Positions 42,845 to 51,160 of a stretch of DNA of 64,000 bases are shown piece after piece (position 1 is the first letter of the stretch; the number at the start of each line of letters is the position of its first letter). Where the stretch lies: the NCBI RefSeq assembly GCF_013030985.1, contig NZ_WPYP01000001.1, positions 620,001-684,000 of the forward strand, in the 5' to 3' direction. The notes under the pieces were generated by a model. The model had not been told where the DNA came from and ran no database searches. It was given only the letters and a program-made list of their open reading frames with translations. This DNA comes from Ruegeria arenilitoris. Its GTDB lineage: Bacteria; Pseudomonadota; Alphaproteobacteria; Rhodobacterales; Rhodobacteraceae. The translations under genes and the position numbers were made by a program.

Positions 42845-43813
42845 TTACTGAATCCAGCCTTTTTCTTTGTAGTACTTCTCAGCGCCCGGATGCAGCGGGG
42901 CCGACAGGCCGTCCGCAATCATCTCTTCCGGCTTCAGGTTTGCAAATGCAGGGTGCAGCTTTTTGAAGTCGTCGAAGTTTTCAAAGACCGAGCTGACAAC
43001 CGCATAAACCGCGTCATCCGACACGTCTGCCGAGGTCACAAAGGTCGCGCCAACACCAAACGTCGCGGTGTCACCGTCCGAACCGCGATACATGCCACCG
43101 GGGATGGTTGCAGTACGGTAGAACGAGTTGTCACCGACCAGCTTGTCGACAGCATCGCCGCTGACATTCACCAGCACGGAATCACATGCAGTGGTTGCTT
43201 CCTGGATCGAACCCGAGGGGTGACCAACGGTATAAACCATCGCGTCGATCTGGTTGTCACACAGAGCTGCAGACTGTTCTGCCGCTTTCAGCTCGGTCGC
43301 CAGTTCGAAATCATCGGTGGTCCAGCCCATTTCGCCCAGCAGAACCTCCATGGTGCCGCGCTGACCGGAACCGGGGTTACCGATATTGACGCGCTTGCCT
43401 TTCAGGTCCTCAAAGTTGGTGATGCCGGAATCGGCACGGGCCACAACGGTGAACGGCTCGGGGTGTACCGAGAAGACCGCGCGCAGGTTTTCGAACGGGC
43501 CGGCCTCTTCGAATTTCGAGGTGCCGTTATACGCATGGTACTGCCAGTCGGACTGCGCCACACCGAACTCCAGCTCGCCTTCGCGGATGGTATTGATGTT
43601 ATAGACAGAACCACCGGTCGACTCGACCGAGCAGCGAACGCCGTGCTCTTTACGGCCCTTGTTGACCAGACGGCAGATCGCGCCACCGGTCGGGTAATAC
43701 ACACCGGTCACACCGCCGGTGCCGATGGTGATGAATTCTTCTGCATATGCGGCAGGAGCCATAAGGGCCGCGGTAACCACCGCGCCGAGGCTGAGCTTGC
43801 TGCTGTTTTTCAT
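42845..43813 (-). CDS. TAXI-family TRAP solute-binding protein
   Basis: A 322-residue periplasmic binding protein of the TAXI family (NMT1-like). The signal peptide ends at AYA-E (residue 24), followed directly by the family motif [25 protein letters not shown]. Other conserved parts are FGVAQSDW and [14 protein letters not shown]. The ATG at 43813 has GGGAG nine bases upstream; the longer frame would add 35 residues before the signal peptide. It is the first gene of the TRAP operon. Ligands of TAXI proteins include glutamate-type anions, but none can be named here. Confidence 0.9.
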   Translation of the reverse strand: MKNSSKLSLGAVVTAALMAPAAYAEEFITIGTGGVTGVYYPTGGAICRLVNKGRKEHGVRCSVESTGGSVYNINTIREGELEFGVAQSDWQYHAYNGTSKFEEAGPFENLRAVFSVHPEPFTVVARADSGITNFEDLKGKRVNIGNPGSGQRGTMEVLLGEMGWTTDDFELATELKAAEQSAALCDNQIDAMVYTVGHPSGSIQEATTACDSVLVNVSGDAVDKLVGDNSFYRTATIPGGMYRGSDGDTATFGVGATFVTSADVSDDAVYAVVSSVFENFDDFKKLHPAFANLKPEEMIADGLSAPLHPGAEKYYKEKGWIQ

Positions 43814-44214
43814 TTTTGAGAACTCCCAATTCTTATGGTGGATGGGAAACCGCCCAGCGGCCCCCCTCCAGGGACTTCGCCGGTTAAGGCAAGCGCAAAC
43901 CCGTTGCAACAGGTGCAAGCGCCTGAAATTCCAAAATCTCCCAACATCTTCGACGTTTCATTCAGACACTCAACTTGTCAACCCCCGCGCGCAGACCAAC
44001 CGCCCCAAGCTGCATATCTGACGGGTTTTTCCAAAGTTTCCCCCCGCCAACCGGCTTGAAGGCGTGAAATGCCGGACTTACGGGTGTAACGACCACCAGA
44101 CTAAAATCTTTGAATGTTGTGAACCGTGCCTCTAGTCTTTCGGGAATCTTGGTACACCCCTGTAACCGTAGGGCTGTAAAGGAATTTATTCCGAAACGAA
44201 AAAAAGGACCCCGG
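43814..44214. other. divergent promoter region, TAXI operon and BCCT gene
   Basis: No gene is visible in 401 bases. For the BCCT gene, TTGAAT (44110-44115) and TAGTCT (44133-44138) are 17 bases apart and could be its promoter, about 75 bases before the ATG. No clear promoter is seen for the TAXI gene, and no riboswitch-like structure stands out. Confidence 0.4.
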
Positions 44215-45708
44215 ATGAAGCGCCCCTCGCCCAGCCCCTTGCTTGTTATCGCCCTTGTCATCAGCGCGGCGATTGCTGCCTGGGGTATCGCCGATCCGCA
44301 AGGATTGGGGCGTCTCGCATCAGAAGCGGTGGCAACACAGTTCAACAGCCGTGGCTGGTTCATCATGCTCGAGGTCAGCGGCCTGCTATTTGTAGCGCTG
44401 TATCTGGCCCTGTCGCGGTTCGGCGACATTCGCCTTGGCCCGGACGGTGCCGAGCCTGAATTCTCGACCCCGGCCTGGATCGCCATGCTGTTTGCGGCCG
44501 GAATGGGGGTCGGGCTGCTGTTCTATGGCGCTGCCGAACCACTGACCCATTTCGAAGTTCTGCGCCAGTACAGCCCCGACCCCGAAGCCGCAAGTTATGC
44601 CCTGTTCGTGACCTATCTGAACTGGGGCTTTCACGCCTGGGCGATCTACGCGATCGTCGGGCTGGTCATCGCCTATTTCGCCTATCGTCGACACCGCACC
44701 TTGCTGCTGAGCGCCCCGCTGATCGAGGCACTGGGCGAGGCGCGCTGGATCAAGGCGATGGGGTGGGTGTTCGATCTGCTGTCGATTGTTGCGATTGCCG
44801 TCGGTTTGGCGGGTTCGATGGCGATGGGCGTATTTCAGATACAGACCGGATTGGCGGGTCTGATCGGCGTCGAAACACCCGGAATGCTGACACTCCCTGT
44901 TTTTGCCGCGCTCTGTATCGCGTTCATCATCCCCTTGCGGCGGGACCTTGGCGAAGGGATGTCGCTGCTGTCCAATGCCGCCATGCTGATTGCCGTCGGG
45001 ATGATGGTTTATCTGCTGATCCTCGGTCCGACTTCATTTCTGATGAACGATATCGTTGCCGGGTTCGGGCGCTACGTGTTCAAAGTCCTGCCTGCCGGTT
45101 TCTCGACGGCAGAGTTCTTTGACGACACCATCGTCGACTGGTTTCACGGCTGGACACTGAACTACATGATCTGGTGGCTGGCCTGGTCCCCCTTTGTGGG
45201 CATCTTCATCGCACGCATATCGCGCGGGCGTACTATCCGAGAGTTCCTGATCGGTGTCATCGTCGCCCCGACCCTCTTCTCGATCCTGTGGTTCGGCATC
45301 TTTGGCGGTCTCGGGTTTTACGACGCGCTGCGGCAGGACGGTGCCCTGTCCGCCGTCAATGCCGAGAATCTGGACGCGACAACATTCGCCCTGCTTGCCA
45401 AGTTCCCACTCGGCGGTCTGACGCAAACAGCAACAATCCTGGCTGCGTTTCTGTTTGTCGTGACCAGCGTCGTCAGCGCCGGGTTCACTCTGGCAATGAT
45501 CGGAACGGGCGGCGACGACAATCCGTCCCCCGGCGTTCGGACGGTTTGGGGGTTGATTCTGGGGGCATTGGGACTGGCGATGATACTGGTGGGAGATATT
45601 TCTCTGGTCCGGTCAATCATCGCGCTGTCGGCCATGGCCTTTGTGTTTATCGTGCCGGTTCTCGTGGTCTGCCTGTTCAAAAGTCTGGCGCGAGAGGATC
45701 GGACATGA
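44215..45708 (+). CDS. BCCT-family betaine/choline carrier
   Basis: A 497-residue twelve-helix carrier of the betaine-choline-carnitine family. The signature glycine motif is FAAGMGVGLLFYGAAEPLTHF (residues 91-111), and helix 8 has the aromatic stretch LNYMIWWLAWSPFVGIFIARISRGRT. These form the trimethylammonium pocket. The MGVGL version lacks the extra methionine of Na+-independent CaiT, so Na+ or H+ coupling remains possible. Length lacks the long osmosensing C-terminus of BetP. The ATG at 44215 has AAAGGA six bases upstream. It is coupled by ATGA to a 30-residue membrane peptide. An MttB-like demethylase at 58905 gives a plausible use for the substrate. Confidence 0.9.
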   Translation: MKRPSPSPLLVIALVISAAIAAWGIADPQGLGRLASEAVATQFNSRGWFIMLEVSGLLFVALYLALSRFGDIRLGPDGAEPEFSTPAWIAMLFAAGMGVGLLFYGAAEPLTHFEVLRQYSPDPEAASYALFVTYLNWGFHAWAIYAIVGLVIAYFAYRRHRTLLLSAPLIEALGEARWIKAMGWVFDLLSIVAIAVGLAGSMAMGVFQIQTGLAGLIGVETPGMLTLPVFAALCIAFIIPLRRDLGEGMSLLSNAAMLIAVGMMVYLLILGPTSFLMNDIVAGFGRYVFKVLPAGFSTAEFFDDTIVDWFHGWTLNYMIWWLAWSPFVGIFIARISRGRTIREFLIGVIVAPTLFSILWFGIFGGLGFYDALRQDGALSAVNAENLDATTFALLAKFPLGGLTQTATILAAFLFVVTSVVSAGFTLAMIGTGGDDNPSPGVRTVWGLILGALGLAMILVGDISLVRSIIALSAMAFVFIVPVLVVCLFKSLAREDRT

Positions 45709-45797
45709 GCAGCGCATTCATCGACACCCTGCTGAACCTCAGCGTTTTTGCCTATATCGGGTTTCTGATCTGGCTGAGCCTGCGACGCGATCGGTAA
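45705..45797 (+). CDS. 30-residue single-helix membrane microprotein
   Basis: This very small frame starts at the ATG of the ATGA that ends the BCCT gene. It encodes 30 residues: a short polar start, one membrane helix (LLNLSVFAYIGFLIWLSL) and a basic end (RRDR), which predicts an N-out, C-in orientation. The overlap makes translational coupling with the carrier almost certain. Small membrane proteins of this sort often stabilise or regulate a neighbouring transporter. I know no family for it. Confidence 0.6.
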   Translation: MSSAFIDTLLNLSVFAYIGFLIWLSLRRDR

Positions 45798-45828
45798 TCA
45801 TACCGCGTCTATCTGTCTTTCACGGAGG

Positions 45829-45914
45829 TGGTGCCCAAGGAGAGACTCGAACTCTCACGATGTTACCATCGGGGGATTTTGAATCCCCTGCGTCTACCAT
45901 TCCGCCACTTGGGC
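45829..45914 (-). tRNA. tRNA-Leu (anticodon CAA)
   Basis: The minus strand folds into a complete tRNA of 86 bases. The acceptor stem is GCCCAAG/CTTGGGC, the anticodon loop TTCAAAA gives CAA, the long variable arm CGATGGTAACATCG is typical of class II tRNA-Leu, and the T arm is GAGAGTTCGAGTCTCTC. The CCA end is encoded (TGG at 45829-45831 on the plus strand). Confidence 0.95.
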
Positions 45915-46059
45915 CACGAACACTGGATTAGCGCCCAAGTCCGGGAAGGTCCAGAGGCAAAAACTAACCCAAATCCACTTTGTTTTCACCACAGTGGTTG
46001 ACGCCTTACCGAGCGCGTGGTTTGGCTTGCGCTACGTAAGCACAGGATTTTAGCACCAT

Positions 46060-46638
46060 ATGTTGCGCTCGCTTTATGACTGGACCATTCGTCTGGCCGA
46101 ACATCCGCACGCCCTTTGGGCGCTGGCATTCGTCGCTTTTATCGAAAGCTCGGTCTTTCCGATCCCGCCGGATGTTCTGATGATTCCGATGATCCTGGCC
46201 CGACCATCGCGCGCATGGCTGATTGCAACGGTCGCTTTGGTTGCCTCGGTCCTGGGGGGCTTGTTGGGCTATGCCATCGGTGCCTTCTTCTACGAAAGCA
46301 TCGGCCAGCCGATTCTGGAATCCATGGGCAAGGCGCACGCCATGGAAGAGTTCAACACCCGTTTCAACGATTTCGGCTTCTGGGCCGTACTGGGTGCCGG
46401 TGTCACGCCCTTTCCCTACAAGGTCATCACCATCATGTCGGGCTGGACCGGGATGCCGCTGGGCACCTTTATCGCGACCTCGATCCTTGCCCGCGCGCTG
46501 CGCTTTTTCGTGGTCGCCGGGCTGCTTTGGGGCTTCGGAGAACCGATCCGGGCCTTCATTGAAAAGCGCTTGGGCCTTATGTTCACCTTGTTCGTCGTGC
46601 TTCTGTTCGGCGGGTTCCTTGTGGTGAGGTACCTATGA
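46060..46638 (+). CDS. YqaA-family (DedA/VTT-like) membrane protein
   Basis: A 192-residue membrane protein of the YqaA/SNARE-associated (VTT) group. The re-entrant motif appears as FIESSVFPIPPDVLMIPM, and the second half has AGVTPFPYKVITIMSGWTGM, both diagnostic. Relatives act as lipid scramblases or transporters, such as the undecaprenyl-phosphate and phosphatidylethanolamine translocating DedA proteins; this one's substrate is unknown. It overlaps the DsbB gene by four bases. Confidence 0.85.
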   Translation: MLRSLYDWTIRLAEHPHALWALAFVAFIESSVFPIPPDVLMIPMILARPSRAWLIATVALVASVLGGLLGYAIGAFFYESIGQPILESMGKAHAMEEFNTRFNDFGFWAVLGAGVTPFPYKVITIMSGWTGMPLGTFIATSILARALRFFVVAGLLWGFGEPIRAFIEKRLGLMFTLFVVLLFGGFLVVRYL

Positions 46639-47102
46639 CACGCAAAAACCTTCTGGTCCTGATCGCGAGCTGCGGGTCTTTGGCGTTGTTGCTTGGGGCG
46701 TGGGGCTTTCAGCATCTCGGTGGGCTGGCACCATGCAAGATGTGCATCTGGCAGCGGTATCCGCATGGCGCGGCCATTCTGATCGGTGCAGTGGCACTGG
46801 CCCTGCCTCGTGTTAACCTGCTGCCCCTGCTGGGTGGTCTCGCTGCGCTTACAACCGCAGCCGTCGGCGTGTTCCACGCCGGGGTCGAGCAGAAATGGTG
46901 GGAAGGCCCCACAAGCTGTACCTCCGGCGATATCGGCGGCCTGTCGACGCAAGAGTTGATGGATCAGATCATGTCCGCCCCGCTGGTGCGTTGCGATGAC
47001 ATCCCGTGGCAGATGATGGGCATTTCGATGGCCGGGTGGAACGCCATCCTGTCGGGCGTTCTGGTACTGGTCTGGATCGCCGCGTGGCGGGCGGGTCGTT
47101 AG
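46635..47102 (+). CDS. dsbB: disulfide bond formation protein B
   Basis: A 155-residue four-helix membrane protein. The first active cysteine pair is C36-K-M-C39 in APCKMCIWQR, and the second, on the next periplasmic loop, is formed by the cysteines of TSCTSGD and VRCDDIPW. DsbB reoxidises DsbA and passes electrons to quinone. The helix 4 motif ISMAGWNA is conserved. It is coupled to the YqaA-like gene and its stop overlaps the convergent HNH gene by TTAG. Confidence 0.9.
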   Translation: MTRKNLLVLIASCGSLALLLGAWGFQHLGGLAPCKMCIWQRYPHGAAILIGAVALALPRVNLLPLLGGLAALTTAAVGVFHAGVEQKWWEGPTSCTSGDIGGLSTQELMDQIMSAPLVRCDDIPWQMMGISMAGWNAILSGVLVLVWIAAWRAGR

Positions 47103-47686
47103 AACTCGTCCAGTTCCGCATCCCAATAGAGAAAGTCGATCCAGCTGTCATGCAGGTGGTTTGGTGGGAACTTGCGCCCGATATTGCGCAACGCCTCGGC
47201 ATCCGGCTGTCGTGGTGGTTTGCGCAGGGTCATTCCTGCTTGTCGCAGCGATTTCGAACCCTTCTTCAGGTTGCAGGGGCTGCACGCGGCCACCACGTTC
47301 TGCCAACTGGTCACGCCCCCGGCGGCCCGTGGCACCACATGGTCAAAGGTCAGATCCCCCTTGCTGCCGCAATACTGACAGCGGAACTCGTCCCTCAAGA
47401 ATAAATTAAAGCGCGTGAAGGCCACGCGCTTTCTGGGTTTTACATAATCTTTGAGGACAACGACCGACGGTATTCGTATCTCGGTACTCGGGCTTCGTAC
47501 GACCTCGTCGTACTCGGCCACAATGTCCACCCTGTCCAGCCAGGCTGCCTTTATCGCCTCTTGCCACGGCCACAGAGAAAGCGGGTAATAGGACAAGGGG
47601 CGATAATCGGCGTTCAAAACCAATGCCGGATGATGCTTGAGCGCACCGGGTTCCCTGACAAATTCGGTTCTGAAGTCTCCATCCAT
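47099..47686 (-). CDS. HNH endonuclease domain protein
   Basis: A 195-residue protein with a C-terminal HNH core: two zinc CxxC pairs (RCQYCGSKGD and ACSPCNL) around LTFDHVVPRAAGG, plus SWQNVVAAC. The N-terminus has a LVLNADYRPLSYYPLSLW segment found in a family of stand-alone bacterial HNH proteins conserved in alphaproteobacteria. It is chromosomal, not part of an element. The true substrate is unknown; DNA repair or recombination is possible. Confidence 0.85.
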   Translation of the reverse strand: MDGDFRTEFVREPGALKHHPALVLNADYRPLSYYPLSLWPWQEAIKAAWLDRVDIVAEYDEVVRSPSTEIRIPSVVVLKDYVKPRKRVAFTRFNLFLRDEFRCQYCGSKGDLTFDHVVPRAAGGVTSWQNVVAACSPCNLKKGSKSLRQAGMTLRKPPRQPDAEALRNIGRKFPPNHLHDSWIDFLYWDAELDEF

Positions 47687-47887
47687 ATCAGAATCGCTCC
47701 TCGCTCTGCTCTGCCCGTTTTTGACATCAGAGCGGGGAACACCCGCCCCGGCCTTAACTTAACTATATATCGTGTTAAAACTCTGACAAGCCCTGAGTTT
47801 CCACAATATCTCGGGTATTGAGTAAGGCGAATCCGTAACATTTGCGTGACAGTTATCCACAGCTTGCGCCAATGTGGCCTGCGGGCT

Positions 47888-48505
47888 ATGGCGAAGGTCA
47901 TGAGCTGGTTCATCCGATTCAACAAACCCTTCGACGTGCTGCCGCAGTTTACCGACCGCGCCAACGCGGATTCACCGCGTAGCACTTTGTCGGATTTTAT
48001 CGATTTGCCCGAGGTCTATCCGGCCGGACGGCTGGACCGCGACAGCGAGGGGTTGATGCTGCTGACCGATAACGGGCGGCTGCAGGCTCAGATTTCAGAT
48101 CCCAAGCACAAAATGCCCAAAACCTATTGGGTGCAGGTCGAAGGGCTGCCGGATGCCTCCGCGCTGAAGGCCCTGCGCGACGGGGTCGAGTTGAAAGACG
48201 GAAAGACACGGCCGGCCAAGGCGCGATTGATGGATGAACCTGAGGGGCTGTGGCCCCGCAATCCTCCGATCCGGGTGCGCCAGTCGGTGCCCGATTGCTG
48301 GATCGAACTGACATTGCGCGAGGGCCGCAACCGTCAAGTCCGGCGAATGACTGCGGCGGTAGGGCACCCGACATTGCGCCTGATCCGTGCCCGGATCGGC
48401 GACTGGTCGCTAGAGGGGCTTGAGCCCGGCCAATGGGACAGCCTGCCCGCCCCAGAGCTGAACTCCGCCCCGCAGCGCAAACGGGATCGCCGCCCGCGCC
48501 GGTGA
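47888..48505 (+). CDS. RluE-like rRNA pseudouridine synthase
   Basis: A 205-residue RsuA/RluE-type pseudouridine synthase. The catalytic aspartate is in [15 protein letters not shown], and the family motif [19 protein letters not shown] is intact. The S4 domain is missing, as in RluE, which modifies U2457 of 23S rRNA. The start could be 47888 (MAKVMSW) or 47900 (MSWFIRF); neither has a strong ribosome-binding site. The end is arginine-rich. Confidence 0.85.
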   Translation: MAKVMSWFIRFNKPFDVLPQFTDRANADSPRSTLSDFIDLPEVYPAGRLDRDSEGLMLLTDNGRLQAQISDPKHKMPKTYWVQVEGLPDASALKALRDGVELKDGKTRPAKARLMDEPEGLWPRNPPIRVRQSVPDCWIELTLREGRNRQVRRMTAAVGHPTLRLIRARIGDWSLEGLEPGQWDSLPAPELNSAPQRKRDRRPRR

Positions 48506-48536
48506 CAAAAACCGCGTGTTGTGATATACTTACGGA

Positions 48537-48962
48537 ATGAAAGTCACACCGGACATACCCACGCCCGCCGGAGTTCTCGAGGCCGCGCTTTACGTCGATG
48601 ACCTGGATGCGGCAGAGCGGTTCTATGGCGAGATTCTGGCGTTGAGGAAAATTCAACGCGTGGCAGACCGGCACGTTTTCTTCCGTGTTGGCGGCTCGGT
48701 CCTGTTGCTGTTCAATGCGGATGAAACCGAAAAGCCGCCCGGCAACCCCGACTTGCCCGTCCCGCCCCACGGCGCGCGCGGTCCCGGCCATGTCTGCCTG
48801 ATCCTGACACGCGACGAGATCGACGTGATGCGCAAACACCTGTTGGACTGGAATGTCCCGGTGGATGCCGAATTCGACTGGCCCGGCGGCGCACGTTCGC
48901 TATATGTGCGGGACCCCTCCGGCAATTCCGTCGAATTTGCCGAAGGCCATTTGTGGGATTGA
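48537..48962 (+). CDS. VOC-family (glyoxalase-fold) protein
   Basis: A 141-residue protein of the vicinal oxygen chelate fold with the two beta-alpha-beta-beta-beta repeats (LEAALYVDDLDAAERFYGEIL and PGHVCLILT...LYVRDPSGNSVEFAEG). Metal-site residues H82-like and E134-like at the strand ends are in place. The family includes glyoxalase I, dioxygenases and fosfomycin-resistance enzymes; the reaction is not predictable. It stands alone between the pseudouridine synthase and a convergent ABM gene. Confidence 0.8.
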   Translation: MKVTPDIPTPAGVLEAALYVDDLDAAERFYGEILALRKIQRVADRHVFFRVGGSVLLLFNADETEKPPGNPDLPVPPHGARGPGHVCLILTRDEIDVMRKHLLDWNVPVDAEFDWPGGARSLYVRDPSGNSVEFAEGHLWD

Positions 48963-48966
48963 CGCG

Positions 48967-49269
48967 TTACCGCAGTGGTTGTTTTTCCCCGCCTACAACG
49001 CGGTAGATATCGCTCGAGACGACACCGACCTCAGACAACACAGCCTGAAACGCCGCCATGTGCGGCGCGGCAAAATGAGCATCCAAAGCGGCTTGATCCT
49101 GCCATTCCTCATAGACGCGAAACTGTGTGGGATGCCCCAGAATCCGACTGAACTCATAAACCAGACAGCCGGGTTCCTTCACGGTGTCGGCCACCATCGC
49201 TTGTGCCGCTTTGTCTGCTTTTTCAACGCCTTCGGGCGAAACTTCCACTGTTCCGGTCACGATCAACAC
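48967..49269 (-). CDS. antibiotic biosynthesis monooxygenase (ABM) domain protein
   Basis: A 100-residue single ABM-fold protein (VTGTVEVSPEGVEKADKAAQAM, CLVYEFSRILGHPTQFRVYEEWQD). Relatives such as YgiN oxidise quinols or act as haem-degrading enzymes; the 'antibiotic' name is historical. It overlaps the end of the preceding GNAT gene by seven bases and is thus the last gene of a minus-strand cluster with acetyltransferase, esterase and glycosylase. Confidence 0.85.
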   Translation of the reverse strand: MLIVTGTVEVSPEGVEKADKAAQAMVADTVKEPGCLVYEFSRILGHPTQFRVYEEWQDQAALDAHFAAPHMAAFQAVLSEVGVVSSDIYRVVGGEKQPLR

Positions 49270-49766
49270 AGCGTATCCTTTCTCAGATCAAACCGTTTGG
49301 TGATTCTGTCGACCGGTCGCCCGTCCCGCAAAGGCACCCCATAGGCGACCGAATAGTCACGGAACCCCATCTTGTCGTAATAGCCCAACCCCATTCCGTT
49401 ATCGGCGCGAATGGTTGCGCTGATTGCGCTCAGCCCAACCCCGGCGGCGTACTTGGCGGTTTCCGCGAACAGCGCACGCCCGGCGCCTTTCAGCACCGGC
49501 GCGCGGCGTGTGAAGGTTGCGATATCGGCGCAATCCTCGGGCAGCAAATCATGCGTCCCCAGCCATTGGAACCCCGCCACCTCGCCCTGTTCGTCCAGAG
49601 CGACATGGCAGCAAATCCTGTCTGCCCCAGTCAAATAGCTTTGCGCAAACAGGACTTCGGAGAACGGGATTTCAAACGCGGTCGAGCCTCCGATCTCGAT
49701 GATATCATTGAGGAGGCGGCAAGCCGCGCTTATATCCTCGGGCATCATGGGGCGGACCGCGATCAT
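49263..49766 (-). CDS. GNAT-family N-acetyltransferase
   Basis: A 167-residue GNAT protein resembling phosphinothricin acetyltransferase. The acetyl-CoA-binding part is the helix-turn VLKGAGRALFAETAKYAAGVG followed by NGMGLGYYDKMGF. It lacks the glycine-rich Q/RxxGxG loop in full (KGAGRAL), which is a usual weak form. The substrate is unknown. Two bases separate it from the esterase gene. Confidence 0.8.
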   Translation of the reverse strand: MIAVRPMMPEDISAACRLLNDIIEIGGSTAFEIPFSEVLFAQSYLTGADRICCHVALDEQGEVAGFQWLGTHDLLPEDCADIATFTRRAPVLKGAGRALFAETAKYAAGVGLSAISATIRADNGMGLGYYDKMGFRDYSVAYGVPLRDGRPVDRITKRFDLRKDTLC

Positions 49767-49768
49767 GG

Positions 49769-50434
49769 CTACAGGCTCAGCTTGTCGCGCATGAAGGCCA
49801 GTGCGACGCTCAGGCCGTCGGGTGCGATACCATGGCCGGTGCCCTTCATCACATGCGCGTAGATTTCCTTGAAATCAGCGGCTTGCAGGGCTTCGGCGGC
49901 TTCGGGCAGTGATTGCGGTGGCACCACGTCGTCGGAATCCCCATGCACCAGCAGGATCGGCATCCGGCTGACCGTTTCATCGGGCAGCAGATCGGGCTCC
50001 AACAACCGGCCCGAGAAGGCAACGATCCCCGCAACCGGGTCCTCGCGCCGCGGGGCGACATGCAAACTCATCATCGTGCCTTGCGAGAACCCAAACAGCA
50101 CAACCTGTTCGGGCAGCACGTCTTCGTCCACCATCAGCGCATCGAGGAAAGCGTTGAAATCGTCAGCGGCCATTTCCATGCCGCGCCGAGACTCCTCCTC
50201 GGACGAGCCATCGATCCACGGGATCGGGAACCATTGATAGCCATTTGGCATTCCGGGGATTTGCTCGGGCGCGTCGGGAGCCACGAACAGGGTATCCGGC
50301 AGGTGTTCACCCAGCGGATCAGCCAGACCCAACAAGTCGGCGCCATTGGCCCCATAGCCGTGCACGAACACCACGACCGAGCGCGTATCGCCCGAAACCG
50401 GCTCTTTTCGGAGCGCATTCAAAACCCGTGTCAT
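49769..50434 (-). CDS. alpha/beta hydrolase, phospholipase/carboxylesterase family
   Basis: A 221-residue serine hydrolase. The nucleophile elbow is LFGFSQGTMM, the acid follows as VHGDSDDVVP, and the histidine is in KGTGHGIAPDG, so the triad is complete. This is the YpfH-type carboxylesterase family. The ATG at 50434 has AAGGGA four bases upstream and overlaps the stop of the glycosylase gene; a longer frame to 50503 overlaps that gene and is not used. Confidence 0.85.
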   Translation of the reverse strand: MTRVLNALRKEPVSGDTRSVVVFVHGYGANGADLLGLADPLGEHLPDTLFVAPDAPEQIPGMPNGYQWFPIPWIDGSSEEESRRGMEMAADDFNAFLDALMVDEDVLPEQVVLFGFSQGTMMSLHVAPRREDPVAGIVAFSGRLLEPDLLPDETVSRMPILLVHGDSDDVVPPQSLPEAAEALQAADFKEIYAHVMKGTGHGIAPDGLSVALAFMRDKLSL

Positions 50435-51063
50435 CTGATCCCTTCTCGTTCTTTGGCCACCCGGTAATAGGCCCACAACACACGCGCCGCAACCGACCGC
50501 CATGGCGACCAGGCCTCGGCCATATGTCGCAGTTCCTTGTCAGTCGGGCGTTTGGGTAGATCATAGAGAATGCGCGCGGCTTCCTGCAGCGCCAGATCGC
50601 CCGGCGCGATCACGTCGGCGCGGCCCAGCGAGAACATCGCATAGATCTCGGCGGTCCAGACACCGATGCCCGGTACTTCGGTCAGTGTCGCAACGACATC
50701 CGCATCAGGCACATCGCGCAACGCCTTGTAATCAATACGTGCTTCGGCCAGCGCGCGGGCGTATCGAATTTTCTGGCGGCTCAGTCCTACGGCGCGCAAA
50801 TCGTCATCGGTTGCCCACATAACTTTGCGCGGTCCGGTGAGTTTGGCATCCTGCAGCCGTTTCCAGATCGCGTTGGCCGAGGCGACGCTGACCTGCTGGC
50901 TGACAATCGCGCTCAGTAACTGGGCAAACCCGTCCGGACGGCGACGCAAGGGCAATGGCCCGGTTTGGTCCATCGCATAAGCCATGCGCGGACACGTTTC
51001 GGCCAGCCACGCCGCCCCTTCCGACACACATTCGTTGGTTTCGATGATACGTCCTACGGACAT
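50431..51063 (-). CDS. DNA-3-methyladenine glycosylase (HhH-GPD)
   Basis: A 210-residue base-excision glycosylase of the AlkA type without its N-terminal domain. The helix-hairpin-helix is LTEVPGIGVWTAEIY and the catalytic aspartate is in VIAPGDLALQEA. It removes alkylated bases such as 3-methyladenine. The ATG at 51063 (MSVGRII) is preferred over an upstream GTG-like frame to 51093. It opens the four-gene minus-strand cluster and overlaps the esterase by four bases. Confidence 0.85.
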   Translation of the reverse strand: MSVGRIIETNECVSEGAAWLAETCPRMAYAMDQTGPLPLRRRPDGFAQLLSAIVSQQVSVASANAIWKRLQDAKLTGPRKVMWATDDDLRAVGLSRQKIRYARALAEARIDYKALRDVPDADVVATLTEVPGIGVWTAEIYAMFSLGRADVIAPGDLALQEAARILYDLPKRPTDKELRHMAEAWSPWRSVAARVLWAYYRVAKEREGIR

Positions 51064-51160
51064 GCGCGCTCCGGGGCTGGTGATCACGTGCACGTTAGGC
51101 TGCTTTGCCGCATATGCAACCCGCTTGTGCGGCTAAGTTTTCGCGGATACCCATAGGCGC

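Noticed and set aside
42725..43819. 364-codon open frame on the plus strand
   Set aside because: Antisense to the TAXI binding protein, which has a signal peptide, family motifs and a ribosome-binding site.
45829..45914. tRNA-Leu as integration site of the mobile element
   Set aside because: The element's right end lies near 13.0 kb, more than 30 kb away, and no integrase or repeat is near this tRNA.
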